From: Deltaproteobacteria bacterium
GTDB taxonomy: Bacteria; Bdellovibrionota_C; UBA2361; SZUA-149; JADYYL01
Assembly (NCBI GenBank): GCA_020853655.1
Contig: JADYYL010000265.1
Location: 1 to 11,234 of the forward strand
DNA: 11,234 nt
Direction: 5' to 3'
The notes beneath the pieces were generated by a model. It ran no database searches, was not told the DNA's origin, and saw nothing but the letters and a program-made list of their open reading frames with translations. The position numbers and the translations under genes were made by a program. Positions 1 through 6,264 of this stretch are shown one piece after another. Position 1 is the first letter of the stretch, and each line of letters starts with the position of its first letter.

Positions 1-584
1 AGAATCTTCCGACCGCGATCATCGACTTCATCACGCAGCATCATGGCACCGGGCTCATCGACTACTTCTACGAGAAGGCGCTTCGAGAGGCGGAGGAGAG
101 CGAAGAGGTCGACGATGCGCTCTATCGTTACCCGGGACCAAAACCCCAAACGAAGGAAGCCGGAATTTTGATGCTCGCGGACCAGGTCGAGGCGACTTCT
201 CGCGTGCTGAGCGATCCGACGCCCGCTCGGATTCAAGGGATGGTGCAGAAGATCGTGAATAAGGTGTTCGCTGCTGGTCAGCTCGATGAGTGCGAGATGA
301 CGCTTCGCGAACTCCATCAGATCGCTCGTGCATTTACGAGAGTCCTTTCGGCGATCTTCCACAAGCGCATTGAGTATTCTGAACCGGCGGAGAAGGGACG
401 TGAGTCACGCGAAAAAGAAGAAGACGGTAAGCGCGGCGAAGAAAAAGCCACCGACAAAGAATCTCGAGATCGCCATAACCGCCAGACCAGTAGTGGCGGA
501 GAAGCTTCATTCGGTTTTTCCGAAGAGGGCGATGAACCTGAGTCTGCAGAAGCTCTGCGACGTCTTGGAATTGAGCCACACTGA
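1..584 (+). CDS. pgpH: HD-domain phosphohydrolase, PgpH/YqfF (7TMR-HD) family, 3' part
   Basis: Only the C-terminal 193 residues are in the window; the gene begins upstream and is read in the frame of base 3. The visible part is the end of the cytoplasmic HD domain: a QHHGTGLIDYFYEKA stretch (residues 12-26 of the fragment) and YPGPKPQTKEAGILMLAD followed by QVEATSR (43-67), both hallmarks of the 7TMR-HD family. Characterised relatives hydrolyse cyclic di-AMP at the inner membrane; that activity is inferred from family. The conserved domain ends around FHKRIEY (119-125, to base 377). About 68 further residues, very rich in E, K, R, D and S, continue to the TGA at 582-584 and run through the start of ybeY in another frame. 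This tail matches nothing I know in the family and may be a stop-loss extension. Adjacency to ybeY is a common gene order and supports the call. Confidence 0.9.
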   Translation, partial: NLPTAIIDFITQHHGTGLIDYFYEKALREAEESEEVDDALYRYPGPKPQTKEAGILMLADQVEATSRVLSDPTPARIQGMVQKIVNKVFAAGQLDECEMTLRELHQIARAFTRVLSAIFHKRIEYSEPAEKGRESREKEEDGKRGEEKATDKESRDRHNRQTSSGGEASFGFSEEGDEPESAEALRRLGIEPH

Positions 585-909
585 ACTGAGCGTTTTGTTC
601 ACCGACGATCGAGAGATGCGTCGGTTGAACAAACAGTATCGTCGGAAGGACTCGACGACCGACGTTCTTTCGTTTCCCGTCTCGGGCGACGGAATGGAGG
701 AGCCACTGCTCGGTGATATCGTCATCTCGGTTCCGCAGGCCCTCCGGCAGGCGCCCGAGTTCCAGAACGACGAAAGATCCGAGATCACTCGGCTCCTGAT
801 CCACGGTCTGCTGCACCTTCTTGGTTACGACCATGAAGTCTCGAAACGCGAGGCAGCGCGAATGGAACGAGAGGAGCTTCGGCTCGCTGCGATCCTCTCT
901 CCGAGTTGA
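400..909 (+). CDS. ybeY: Endoribonuclease YbeY (rRNA maturation factor)
   Basis: YbeY is a single-strand endoribonuclease needed for 16S rRNA 3'-end maturation and 70S ribosome quality control in the cytoplasm. The 169-residue product shows the family pattern: YRRKDSTTDVLSFP (80-93), LGDIVIS (104-110) and the zinc site HGLLHLLGYDHE (135-146), with metal ligands H135, H139 and H145. I chose the GTG at 400 because GGAGAAGGGA lies just upstream and because the strand LEIAITARP (22-30) corresponds to the first beta-strand of the family. The ATG at 532 would delete that strand, and the ATG at 328 lies well inside conserved pgpH sequence. The N-terminal 20 residues are lysine-rich. The gene overlaps the pgpH reading frame by 185 bp, so the two are probably co-transcribed and translationally linked. 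Confidence 0.93.
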   Translation: MSHAKKKKTVSAAKKKPPTKNLEIAITARPVVAEKLHSVFPKRAMNLSLQKLCDVLELSHTELSVLFTDDREMRRLNKQYRRKDSTTDVLSFPVSGDGMEEPLLGDIVISVPQALRQAPEFQNDERSEITRLLIHGLLHLLGYDHEVSKREAARMEREELRLAAILSPS

Positions 910-1045
910 AAGCGAGAATTTCACCGTAAGGAACTTCTCCCTCCGTCGTTGTGACGGCGGAACTGAAAATCTCACGGGGCTCTCACGGAGGCGACCGAAC
1001 TGTCTTCAACAACGACTGCGAGCTGGCGAGAGAAGCGAAAGAGAG

Positions 1046-1074
1046 TTGAAGTCGGTGAGGGGAGCGTTTATATT
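1046..1074 (+). promoter_or_regulatory. Sigma70-like promoter for prfB
   Basis: A -35-like TTGAAG (1046-1051) and a -10-like TATATT (1069-1074) are separated by exactly 17 bases, in the 194-bp gap between ybeY and prfB. Transcription would start near 1081, giving a leader of roughly 20-25 bases. This suggests prfB is transcribed independently of pgpH-ybeY. The rest of the gap (910-1045) shows only a weak hairpin, CCGTC/GACGG at 943-957, with no T-run. Called from sequence pattern alone. Confidence 0.55.
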
Positions 1075-1103
1075 CGCGCCGCACGTTATTGTGAGCATTC
1101 TTT

Positions 1104-2229
1104 ATGACAGATGTCGCAGACATCCCTGGACTAAGGCAGCGTATCGACCGCGTCAAAGAGCGGTGCGAAGGGCTGGGAGGTTTTCTTTGACCTCGCCAAT
1201 AAACGTTCTCGCCTAGAAGAGCTCGAATCGCTCTCCAGTCATCCCGATTTTTGGAACTCGCCTGACACCGCGAAAGTGGTGCTCAAGGAGAAAGCCGACG
1301 TTGCCGAGCAGGTGACGCGGATCGAGCAACTCTTCTCCGCGCTCAGTGACTGCGAAACCTATCTCGAGCTGTTTCGCGAAAGCGGTGATGTGGATCTGAT
1401 CGGCGAATGCGCCAAGCAGCTCGATGCCGCGGAGGCTCAGTTCCGTGGCTTCGAACTCAAGCGCATGTTGTCTGGGCCGCACGACGACTTCAACGCGATT
1501 CTCGAAATCAATCCTGGCGCGGGCGGAACCGAAGCACAGGATTGGGGCGAAATGTTGCTGCGGATGTACACTCGCTGGGCGGAGCGCAAAGGTTTCGCCG
1601 TTGAACTGATGAACTACCAGCCTGGTGAGGGTGCGGGGTTGAAGAGCGCGACGCTCTTTATTGAAGGACCCAATGCCTTTGGTTTTCTCAGATCGGAACG
1701 TGGCGTGCACCGTCTCGTTCGTATCTCGCCGTTTGACTCCAACGCGCGACGCCATACCTCCTTTGCTTCCGTCTCTGTCATGCCGGACGTGGAGCAGGAC
1801 GTCGAAGTAGAGGTTCGAGACGAGGACCTCCGGATCGACACCTACCGTTCGGGTGGAGCGGGAGGTCAGCACGTCAACAAGACTGACTCGGCGGTACGAT
1901 TAACCCACTTCCCCACGGGAATTGTTGTCGCGTGCCAAAACGAGCGGTCGCAGCACAAGAACAAAGCGCGCGCGATGAAGCTCCTGAAGGCGAAGATCTA
2001 CGACTTCGAGATGGTCAAGAAACGAGCCGAGCTGGACAAGATCGCCGGTGAACGGAAGAAGATCGACTTCGGAAGTCAGATCCGCTCATACGTCCTGCAG
2101 CCATATCAGATGATCAAAGATGCGCGGACCAGTGCGGAATCGGGGAATGTGCAAGCGGTGCTGGACGGAGAGATCGATCCGTTCATCGAGGCGTATTTGC
2201 TGTCCCCCGAATGGAATCAGCCAACCTGA
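1104..2229 (+). CDS. prfB: Peptide chain release factor 2, with programmed +1 frameshift
   Basis: RF2 recognises UGA and UAA stop codons in the ribosomal A site and triggers peptide release. The zero-frame ORF starts at ATG 1104 (MTDVADIPGL) and stops after 28 codons at TGA 1188-1190. A +1 shift over that stop continues as DLANKRSRLEELE to the TGA at 2227-2229, giving 374 residues, close to the 365 of E. coli RF2. The stop-codon-reading tripeptide is SPF (208-210), the RF2 rather than RF1 signature. The catalytic GGQ lies at 253-255 within YRSGGAGGQHVNKTDSAVRL. No strong Shine-Dalgarno precedes the ATG. The final stop codon lies inside the first copy of a 10-base duplication (CTGAGGAAGC) that begins the repeat cluster downstream. 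An annotation starting at ATG 1276 would lose the N-terminal domain. Confidence 0.97.
1175..1191 (+). promoter_or_regulatory. RF2 programmed +1 frameshift site
   Basis: An internal Shine-Dalgarno-like GGGAGG (1175-1180) lies four bases before the slippery CTT (1185-1187), which is followed by the in-frame stop TGA and a C (1188-1191). CTT-TGA-C is the classical autoregulatory element: when RF2 is scarce the ribosome pauses at UGA and slips +1 to read GAC, restoring RF2 synthesis. The restored frame matches the conserved RF2 sequence exactly, so this is not a sequencing error. Confidence 0.96.
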
Positions 2230-2235
2230 GGAAGC

Positions 2236-2361
2236 CTGAGGAAGCCGATCTCGGCGCCATACTTCGTTACGGGAGAAATCTCCGGTGCGCATGTATAGGA
2301 ATACATTTGCGCTCCTCGATTTTCCCGCGCCTCGTCTGACGCGCGAGCTCGGCTCCCTCAG
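2236..2361. repeat. Palindromic repeat unit, copy A
   Basis: The outer arms CTGAGGAAGCCGA (2236-2248) and TCGGCTCCCTCAG (2349-2361) pair with one mismatch, and the pairing continues with CTCG on the inner side. The inner stem CGGGAGAAATC (2270-2280) pairs with GATTTTCCCG (2318-2327) around one bulged G. The tip is a perfect hairpin ATGTAT-AGGA-ATACAT (2291-2306). The right arm carries its own small hairpin, CGCGC-CTCGTCTGAC-GCGCG. Confidence 0.8.
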
Positions 2362-2421
2362 GACCTCCATATAGTTTGTTTTTGGCGTCCATACTGGTTG
2401 CGGGAAAACCTCCGGTGCTTG

Positions 2422-2545
2422 CTGAGGAAGCCGATCTCGGCGCCATACTTCGTTACGGGAAATGCCTGCGGTACTCATGTATAAGATACGCTCCGCTCCT
2501 CGGCATTCCCGTGCCTCGTCTGACGCGCGAGCTCGGCTCCCTCAG
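2422..2545. repeat. Palindromic repeat unit, copy B
   Basis: It has the same outer arms as copy A: CTGAGGAAGCCGA at the left end and TCGGCTCCCTCAG at the right. The inner stem here is CGGGAAATGCC (2456-2466) against GGCATTCCCG (2502-2511), a different sequence from copy A but still paired, with one bulged A. The tip is GTAT-AAG-ATAC (2479-2489). The side hairpin uses CGTGC against GCGCG, which pairs only with a G-U wobble. A second right half without a left partner follows at 2560-2612. Confidence 0.8.
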
Positions 2546-2642
2546 CGCGTGGATAGCGCGCGCTCCTCGATTTTCCCGCGCCTCGTCTAGCGCGCAAGCT
2601 CGACTCCCTCAGGACCTCGATATCATCCGATGGGACCGTCGC

Positions 2643-2742
2643 CTTGGCGCCGCGTCGTTACGGAAATGCCTCCGGTGCGCACGTATCGGAATACGCTCCG
2701 CTCCTCGGCATTCCCGCGCCTCGTCTGACGCGCAAGCTCGGC
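2643..2742. repeat. Palindromic repeat unit, copy C, outer arms eroded
   Basis: The inner stem CGGAAATGCC (2661-2670) pairs with GGCATTCCCG (2707-2716) around one bulged A, and the tip is CGTAT-CGGA-ATACG (2682-2695). Relative to copy A, a T-A pair in the tip stem is replaced by C-G, a double compensatory change. The outer arms are degraded: the right end reads AAGCTCGGCAAGCGG instead of TCGGCTCCCTCAG. A further left half starts at 2816 and ends in non-repeat sequence near 2840. Confidence 0.75.
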
Positions 2743-2916
2743 AAGCGGGGCGCGGATGTGGTTCGCTCCTCGCGCAAACCCGGATCCCTCAGGACCTCCA
2801 CATAGTTTGCTTTTCGGCGCCCATACTTCGATGCGGGAGATGGGGGTTCTGCCAAGGGCGCTCGAGCAATCAGGATAGGAATTCAATTTCTGCTTGGCGT
2901 GTATGGTCACCCCAAG

Positions 2917-2937
2917 TCGTCTGAACGTGCCAGACGA
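2917..2937. other. Perfect 7-bp hairpin, role unknown
   Basis: TCGTCTG (2917-2923) and CAGACGA (2931-2937) pair perfectly around a 7-base loop. No T-run follows on either strand, so it is not an obvious intrinsic terminator. It lies between the end of the repeat cluster and the PEP-CTERM gene terminator, and shares the word TCGTCTG with the repeat units. The remainder of 2841-2969 shows nothing recognisable. Confidence 0.4.
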
Positions 2938-2969
2938 GTCATGCGACGAGAGGCGAGAACTCTTACCGC

Positions 2970-3001
2970 AAAAAAAAGCCCGAGAGGGAAACTCTCGGGC
3001 T
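2970..3001 (-). terminator. Rho-independent terminator of the PEP-CTERM gene
   Basis: AGCCCGAGAG (2977-2986) and CTCTCGGGCT (2992-3001) form a perfect 10-bp stem with a 5-base loop. On the minus strand the stem runs into eight consecutive T residues (complement of A 2970-2977), the last few pairing with or following the stem. It starts 25 bases after the stop of the PEP-CTERM gene. There is no T-run on the plus side, so it acts mainly on minus-strand transcripts. Confidence 0.93.
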
Positions 3002-3025
3002 CGTTATGAACTGCGATGATTCGCT

Positions 3026-3832
3026 TTACGCTTCGCGGTTCAATCGGCGGCGGCGAATGCGCGCAGCACCTGCCAGACCTAAGCCGAGTAGCGCGAGCGA
3101 GGCCGGTTCCGGAACAGCGCCTCTAAACTTGAAATCGCCGCCGGTATTCCCCGTCATGTCGTAAGCCCAACCATCGCTAAAGACGTAAGGGCCATCAAAG
3201 ACGAAGATCATAGAGAATCCGAACATCGCCGTTCCCTTCGTATACAACGTCAGAGCTTGAGCCGTTGGGCTGGTGAAGTTCACCGGCACGCCGTCGTAAT
3301 TGATGCGGCATGTGTTGCCAGCACAGTCGAGCGCTTCGTCGTCCCCGACCGTCATCGAGATCGAATAGTTTCCTTCGGGAGTCGTAAAAGGAAACGTCCC
3401 TCCCGATCCAGGATTCACTTTCGGCGCATATCCGGTCAGGGTGATCAATCCACCACCGCTCATTCCTCCGGTCGCGTCGTAAATCAACTTCATGTCGCCA
3501 GCAGCGAAATCGAATCCGACCCGTGGTTGACCCTGCTGGTCGAACGGTTGCGTTAAGATATATCCAGCGTCGAGACCATCAACGGGCACGGTGTATCCGT
3601 TCCACAGTTGGTAAGTCACCGGGACCGCCGCGGCGTTCGAAATCGGCCCTAAGGTCAGCACTCCAATCACGGCAGCGACCGAACGGATGAATGCTGAACG
3701 GAAAAAGTGTGAACCCACAACTCGAACGAGTTTCGTTGCGGAGTTCTGAACTCTTTGTGCGGCAACTTCTTGAGGAGCAACTTCTTGCACGGCAGATTTT
3801 TGCATGACCTGTAACTGTGTGAGGAACTTCAT
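3026..3832 (-). CDS. PEP-CTERM sorting domain protein, secreted, otherwise unknown
   Basis: The 268-residue product ends in a textbook PEP-CTERM tripartite tail: VPEPAS (240-245), a short hydrophobic segment LALLGLGLAGAA (246-257) and the basic RIRRRR (258-263). Such tails are cleaved by an exosortase (EpsH/XrtA type) during export in exopolysaccharide-making Gram-negatives; no exosortase is in the window. A signal peptide is visible with hydrophobic core about 52-63 and likely cleavage after NAAA (66-69). It is preceded by an unusually long N-region containing EVAPQEVAAQ, a small 15-bp duplication in the DNA. The mature part is rich in G, T, F and Y with no recognised domain; C170 and C175 may form a disulfide. 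The start at 3832 has GGAG ten bases upstream; ATG at 3805 is an alternative. The gene ends at its own strong terminator and probably forms a single-gene unit. Confidence 0.85.
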   Translation of the reverse strand: MKFLTQLQVMQKSAVQEVAPQEVAAQRVQNSATKLVRVVGSHFFRSAFIRSVAAVIGVLTLGPISNAAAVPVTYQLWNGYTVPVDGLDAGYILTQPFDQQGQPRVGFDFAAGDMKLIYDATGGMSGGGLITLTGYAPKVNPGSGGTFPFTTPEGNYSISMTVGDDEALDCAGNTCRINYDGVPVNFTSPTAQALTLYTKGTAMFGFSMIFVFDGPYVFSDGWAYDMTGNTGGDFKFRGAVPEPASLALLGLGLAGAARIRRRRLNREA

Positions 3833-3971
3833 CTTGGGGATACTCCGATAACGTCCACAATTTCTTGCTCTTCGCGGCGCGGAAGATCAAGAGTTTTTCA
3901 ACCAAACAACAAAGAAATTTTCACAAAGCATGACGGCGAAGAGCCGGGCGATTTAGGGTTCGACCCCGTTT

Positions 3972-4042
3972 CAGTTTCGAATACCCAGTTTCGAATACCC
4001 AGTTTCTAAGACTCAGCTTCGAATACTCCACTCACGAATACT
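3972..4042. repeat. 14-bp tandem repeat, about five copies
   Basis: CAGTTTCGAATACC occurs twice exactly (3972-3985, 3986-3999). It is followed by CAGTTTCTAAGACT (4000-4013), CAGCTTCGAATACT (4014-4027) and a degenerate 15-base copy (4028-4042). The array sits 140 bp upstream of the PEP-CTERM start. Whether it has a role in regulation is unknown; a 14-bp period is not a multiple of three, and no gene spans it. Confidence 0.9.
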
Positions 4043-4334
4043 CCCGGATCAACGCAGACTCATGTGGAGCTAACCTGACATACGTCAACCGCGGGTTGGG
4101 GCGGAATATCCGTGTCCCGGCACGTCCTCTTCTCGGCGAATCCTCTTCCCCGTGAATCAGTGCGAAGTGCTCGGCGCTGCTTCAGACCCCGTATAGTCAG
4201 TCGCCCGGACGAAAACGGCGGAAGTTCCAACCACTCCTCGACGGAGCACCACTCTGTTTCCGAAACCTGCTGCGCCCATTATGAGCATGCTGATGACAAC
4301 TGTTTCCAAAAATCCCCTGTGCTTCTGAGGTCCT

Positions 4335-4373
4335 ACTCCTAAGCGGGTTCGCCTTAGTCGCGCTCAGAGGAGT
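4335..4373. other. Nested hairpin in the gene-free region
   Basis: The outer stem ACTCCT (4335-4340) can pair with AGGAGT (4368-4373). A competing or nested inner stem, CTAAG-CG (4339-4345) against CG-C-CTTAG (4350-4357), closes a GGTT loop with one bulge. There is no T-run on either side. It may be chance in a GC-rich stretch. Confidence 0.3.
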
Positions 4374-4658
4374 GATATCGAAACCCGACCGCGACCCGCG
4401 CTGATTCCGTCCGTGCCGCACAACTGAACGCCACCCCTTAGTCTCCGTTTCTCTGCTTCTCTCTGTATTCTCGGCCGCTGCTCGACCGCCGTTTCACCGG
4501 GAGTTCCGCAACGAGCCCTTCCCGAGAGAGCTCAACCGCAGTTTCTCCCCGGAGATAGGGAGAAAACGAGAGACGGAGAAAAGGAGATACCGTTCTTCTC
4601 AGAGAGACTCTTCACCCCAGAGAAGCGGTTTCTGCCCGACGATTTTCAGCCCAATGAT

Positions 4659-4806
4659 ACTGGGTTCGCCGGAGAGACTGAGTTCGCGGGAGATAGAGAC
4701 TGAGTTCGCGGGAGATACTGAGTTCGCGGGAGATGCGGAGTCACCAGGAGATGATGTATCACCAGTCAACGGGGTATCACCCCCTAACAGCGTATCGCCG
4801 TTAAAC
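4659..4806. repeat. 18-bp tandem repeat, about eight degenerate copies
   Basis: ACTGAGTTCGCGGGAGAT occurs exactly three times (4677-4694, 4699-4716, 4717-4734). A near copy precedes it (4659-4676) and four increasingly degenerate copies follow to 4806. A 4-base AGAG insertion sits between the first and second exact copies. The array is in frame with the nuclease gene and would encode hexapeptides such as TEFAGD, but the 4-base insertion throws the first two copies into another frame. That argues against coding constraint. Confidence 0.9.
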
Positions 4807-4851
4807 TCGTTCGTCCGAGATCTCCCCCGTTCGAACACCCACCGACCATCT

Positions 4852-4867
4852 GGAGTTGTCGTGACAA
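4852..4867 (+). promoter_or_regulatory. Ribosome binding site and palindrome deciding the nuclease start
   Basis: GGAG (4852-4855) lies five bases before GTG 4861, an ideal spacing, whereas the upstream in-frame ATG at 4654 has no comparable site. The start codon sits inside a short palindrome TTGTC-GT-GACAA (4856-4867), which could form a weak hairpin over the initiation region or be a coincidence. Confidence 0.6.
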
Positions 4868-6264
4868 ATCCCTCTCCGTCTCAAGAACCCGTCCGAGTCA
4901 CCTTCCTCGGAGCCTCTCGCACAGTAACGGGCTCGAAATACCTTATCGAGCATAAGAAAAGTTCGTTTCTGATCGACGCAGGACTGTTCCAGGGAGGAAA
5001 GGAGCTCCGCCTGAGGAACTGGGCAAAATTCCCGGTGGATGTCTCTCAGATCGGAGCAGTCGTTCTGACTCACGCGCATATCGATCACACCGGCTACTTG
5101 CCTCGACTTGTGAACCAAGGGTTTCGTGGTCCGATCTACTGTACGAAAGCGACAGCGGATCTCACCCGCATTCTGCTCCTCGACTCCGCGCACCTCCAAG
5201 AGGAGGAAGCGCGCTACGCCGATCGAGCTGGATCGTCAAAGCACCACCCCGCGCTCCCGCTCTACACGACAGCGGATGCACAGCGGGCGCTTGAACTTCT
5301 GACCGTGATTCCAAGAGGGGCGCCGACGGAGCTGCTCCCCGGAGTTCGTGTCAAACCGGTGCTTGCTGGCCACATCCTTGGTGCTACTTCACTTGGGATT
5401 GAAGTCGGGGGGCGCAGACTGTGCTTCTCCGGAGATATCGGCCGTTACGGGGTTCCAATCCTTCCCGATCCCGAAGGACTCGAGATGGGCGACCTCCTCG
5501 TCATGGAGTCGACATATGCCGATCGCGATCATCCACACACCGATCCTGAGGAAGAGCTTCTCCGCGTCGTCCAAGACTCCCTTCATCGCCACGGACCGGT
5601 CATCTTTCCCGCGTTTGCGCTCGGTCGAACGCAAACGATCCTTTATTGTCTGGCGAAGCTTGAGCGCGAAGGTCGCCTTGAGCCTCTTCCCGTCTTTGTC
5701 GACAGTCCGATGGCGGCGGACAGCAGCGATGTTTACCGCAACAACCCCTCGGACTTCGACGCGGAGATGCTCGATCGAATTGGCGAGCGTCACAACCCGC
5801 TCCGAACCTTGCGCACGAAGTTCTGCCGCACCGTTGAGGAGTCGAAGGCGATCAACGACGTGACGGGCCCACGAATCATCATCTCCGCGAGCGGGATGGT
5901 GACCGGCGGTCGAATTCTCCATCATCTCAGACGTTGGCTCCCCAATCCGAATGCGACGGTTGTCTTCGTCGGCTTCCAAGGTGAGGGGACACGCGGTGCG
6001 ATCATTCAATCGCGCGCTGAGGACGTGAAAATCTTCGGCGAGTATGTTCCTATTCGCGCGCACATCGAGACGCTCTCGAGCCTTTCTGCTCATGCAGGGC
6101 GCAGCGAGTTATTGCGTTGGGCAAAGAGTGGAACAGGCGCACCTTCAAGAGTGAAGGTTGTCCATGGCGAACCGAAACAGACGGAGCTGCTTGCCGCGAC
6201 GCTTCGAGAGGAGCTCGGATGGAACGCAAGCCCTGCAGAGCATCTGGAAACGATTGAAGTATGA
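4861..6264 (+). CDS. Beta-CASP metallo-beta-lactamase RNase (CPSF/YSH1-like)
   Basis: The 467-residue cytoplasmic protein is a zinc-dependent RNA-processing nuclease of the beta-CASP class, the type of T. thermophilus TTHA0252 and archaeal/eukaryotic CPSF73. Family features appear in order: VTFLGASRTVTGSKYL (13-28), the metal site HAHIDH (71-76), AGHILGA with H171, FSGDIG with D192, the beta-CASP segment FPAFALGRTQT, ISASGMVTGGRILHH, the LSAHA motif (H411) and VVHGEPKQTE (H435) near the C-terminus. There is no KH domain. I chose GTG 4861 because it has a good ribosome site and starts just before the conserved first strand; the in-frame ATG at 4654 would add 69 residues from a tandem-repeat region. 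The gene overlaps mpl by ATGA, so the two are translationally coupled. RNA substrates cannot be inferred. Confidence 0.93.
   Translation: MTNPSPSQEPVRVTFLGASRTVTGSKYLIEHKKSSFLIDAGLFQGGKELRLRNWAKFPVDVSQIGAVVLTHAHIDHTGYLPRLVNQGFRGPIYCTKATADLTRILLLDSAHLQEEEARYADRAGSSKHHPALPLYTTADAQRALELLTVIPRGAPTELLPGVRVKPVLAGHILGATSLGIEVGGRRLCFSGDIGRYGVPILPDPEGLEMGDLLVMESTYADRDHPHTDPEEELLRVVQDSLHRHGPVIFPAFALGRTQTILYCLAKLEREGRLEPLPVFVDSPMAADSSDVYRNNPSDFDAEMLDRIGERHNPLRTLRTKFCRTVEESKAINDVTGPRIIISASGMVTGGRILHHLRRWLPNPNATVVFVGFQGEGTRGAIIQSRAEDVKIFGEYVPIRAHIETLSSLSAHAGRSELLRWAKSGTGAPSRVKVVHGEPKQTELLAATLREELGWNASPAEHLETIEV

Larger units (their letters stand above)
2226..2840. repeat. Cluster of imperfect palindromic repeat units between prfB and the PEP-CTERM gene
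   Basis: This stretch holds no credible gene and is built almost wholly from related units. A left half, GGCGCCATACTTCGTTACGG and variants, starts at 2253, 2384 (shortened), 2439, 2646 and 2816. A right half, CGCTCCTCG to TCGGCTCCCTCAG, occurs around 2311-2361, 2494-2545, 2560-2612 and 2699-2742, with a divergent piece at 2763-2792. Where both halves are adjacent they fold into one long imperfect palindrome. A linker, AGGACCTCCAYATAGTTTG, follows the right half at 2360 and at 2791. Left-half spacings of 186, 207 and 170 bases among the four main copies rule out a simple tandem array. Reading frames stay open on both strands only because the repeats lack stops. Mobile palindromic element, REP-like 3' element or structured RNA are all possible; I recognise no named family. 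Confidence 0.85.
3833..4658. other. Long gene-free region between divergent genes
   Basis: I see no credible gene here. The short open frames in it have no Shine-Dalgarno, no recognisable motif and arbitrary composition. It must hold the promoters of the PEP-CTERM gene (minus) and the nuclease gene (plus), but I could not pick convincing -35/-10 pairs. It contains a 14-bp tandem array (3972-4042), a two-part hairpin (4335-4373), and from about 4488 a purine-biased stretch with TTTCTCCC (4542-4549) facing GGGAGAAA (4558-4565). Words like GTTTCACCGGGAG and GTTTCTCCCCGGAGAT recur in this stretch and look like decayed relatives of the 18-bp array further on. Confidence 0.6.

Noticed and set aside
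334..975. 213-residue minus-strand open frame across ybeY
   Set aside because: It is a shadow of ybeY, whose zinc-site motif and conserved strands are on the plus strand.
2226..2840. CRISPR array
   Set aside because: Units are about 120 bp, internally palindromic and unevenly spaced, with no short identical repeats, uniform spacers or cas genes.
2376..2924. 182-residue open frame on the plus strand, and 130- and 95-residue frames on the minus strand, in the repeat cluster
   Set aside because: All are translations of the palindromic repeats. The peptides repeat with the DNA units (such as NEVWRRDRLPQ), both strands are open, and none has a clear ribosome site.
3864..3898. Hairpin CTTG...CAAG followed by TTTTT, resembling a plus-strand terminator
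   Set aside because: No plus-strand gene ends here, the stem is interrupted, and it lies in the leader of the minus-strand PEP-CTERM gene.
3956..3967. GGGTTCGACCCC, resembling a tRNA T-arm
   Set aside because: No acceptor, D or anticodon arms can be found at the right distances on either strand.
4112..4342. 76-residue open frame in the gene-free region
   Set aside because: It has no ribosome site, arbitrary composition and no recognisable motif.
4654..4860. N-terminal extension of the beta-CASP nuclease from ATG 4654
   Set aside because: It encodes only the tandem array and low-complexity sequence, has no good ribosome site, and the family's conserved start lies just after GTG 4861, which has one.
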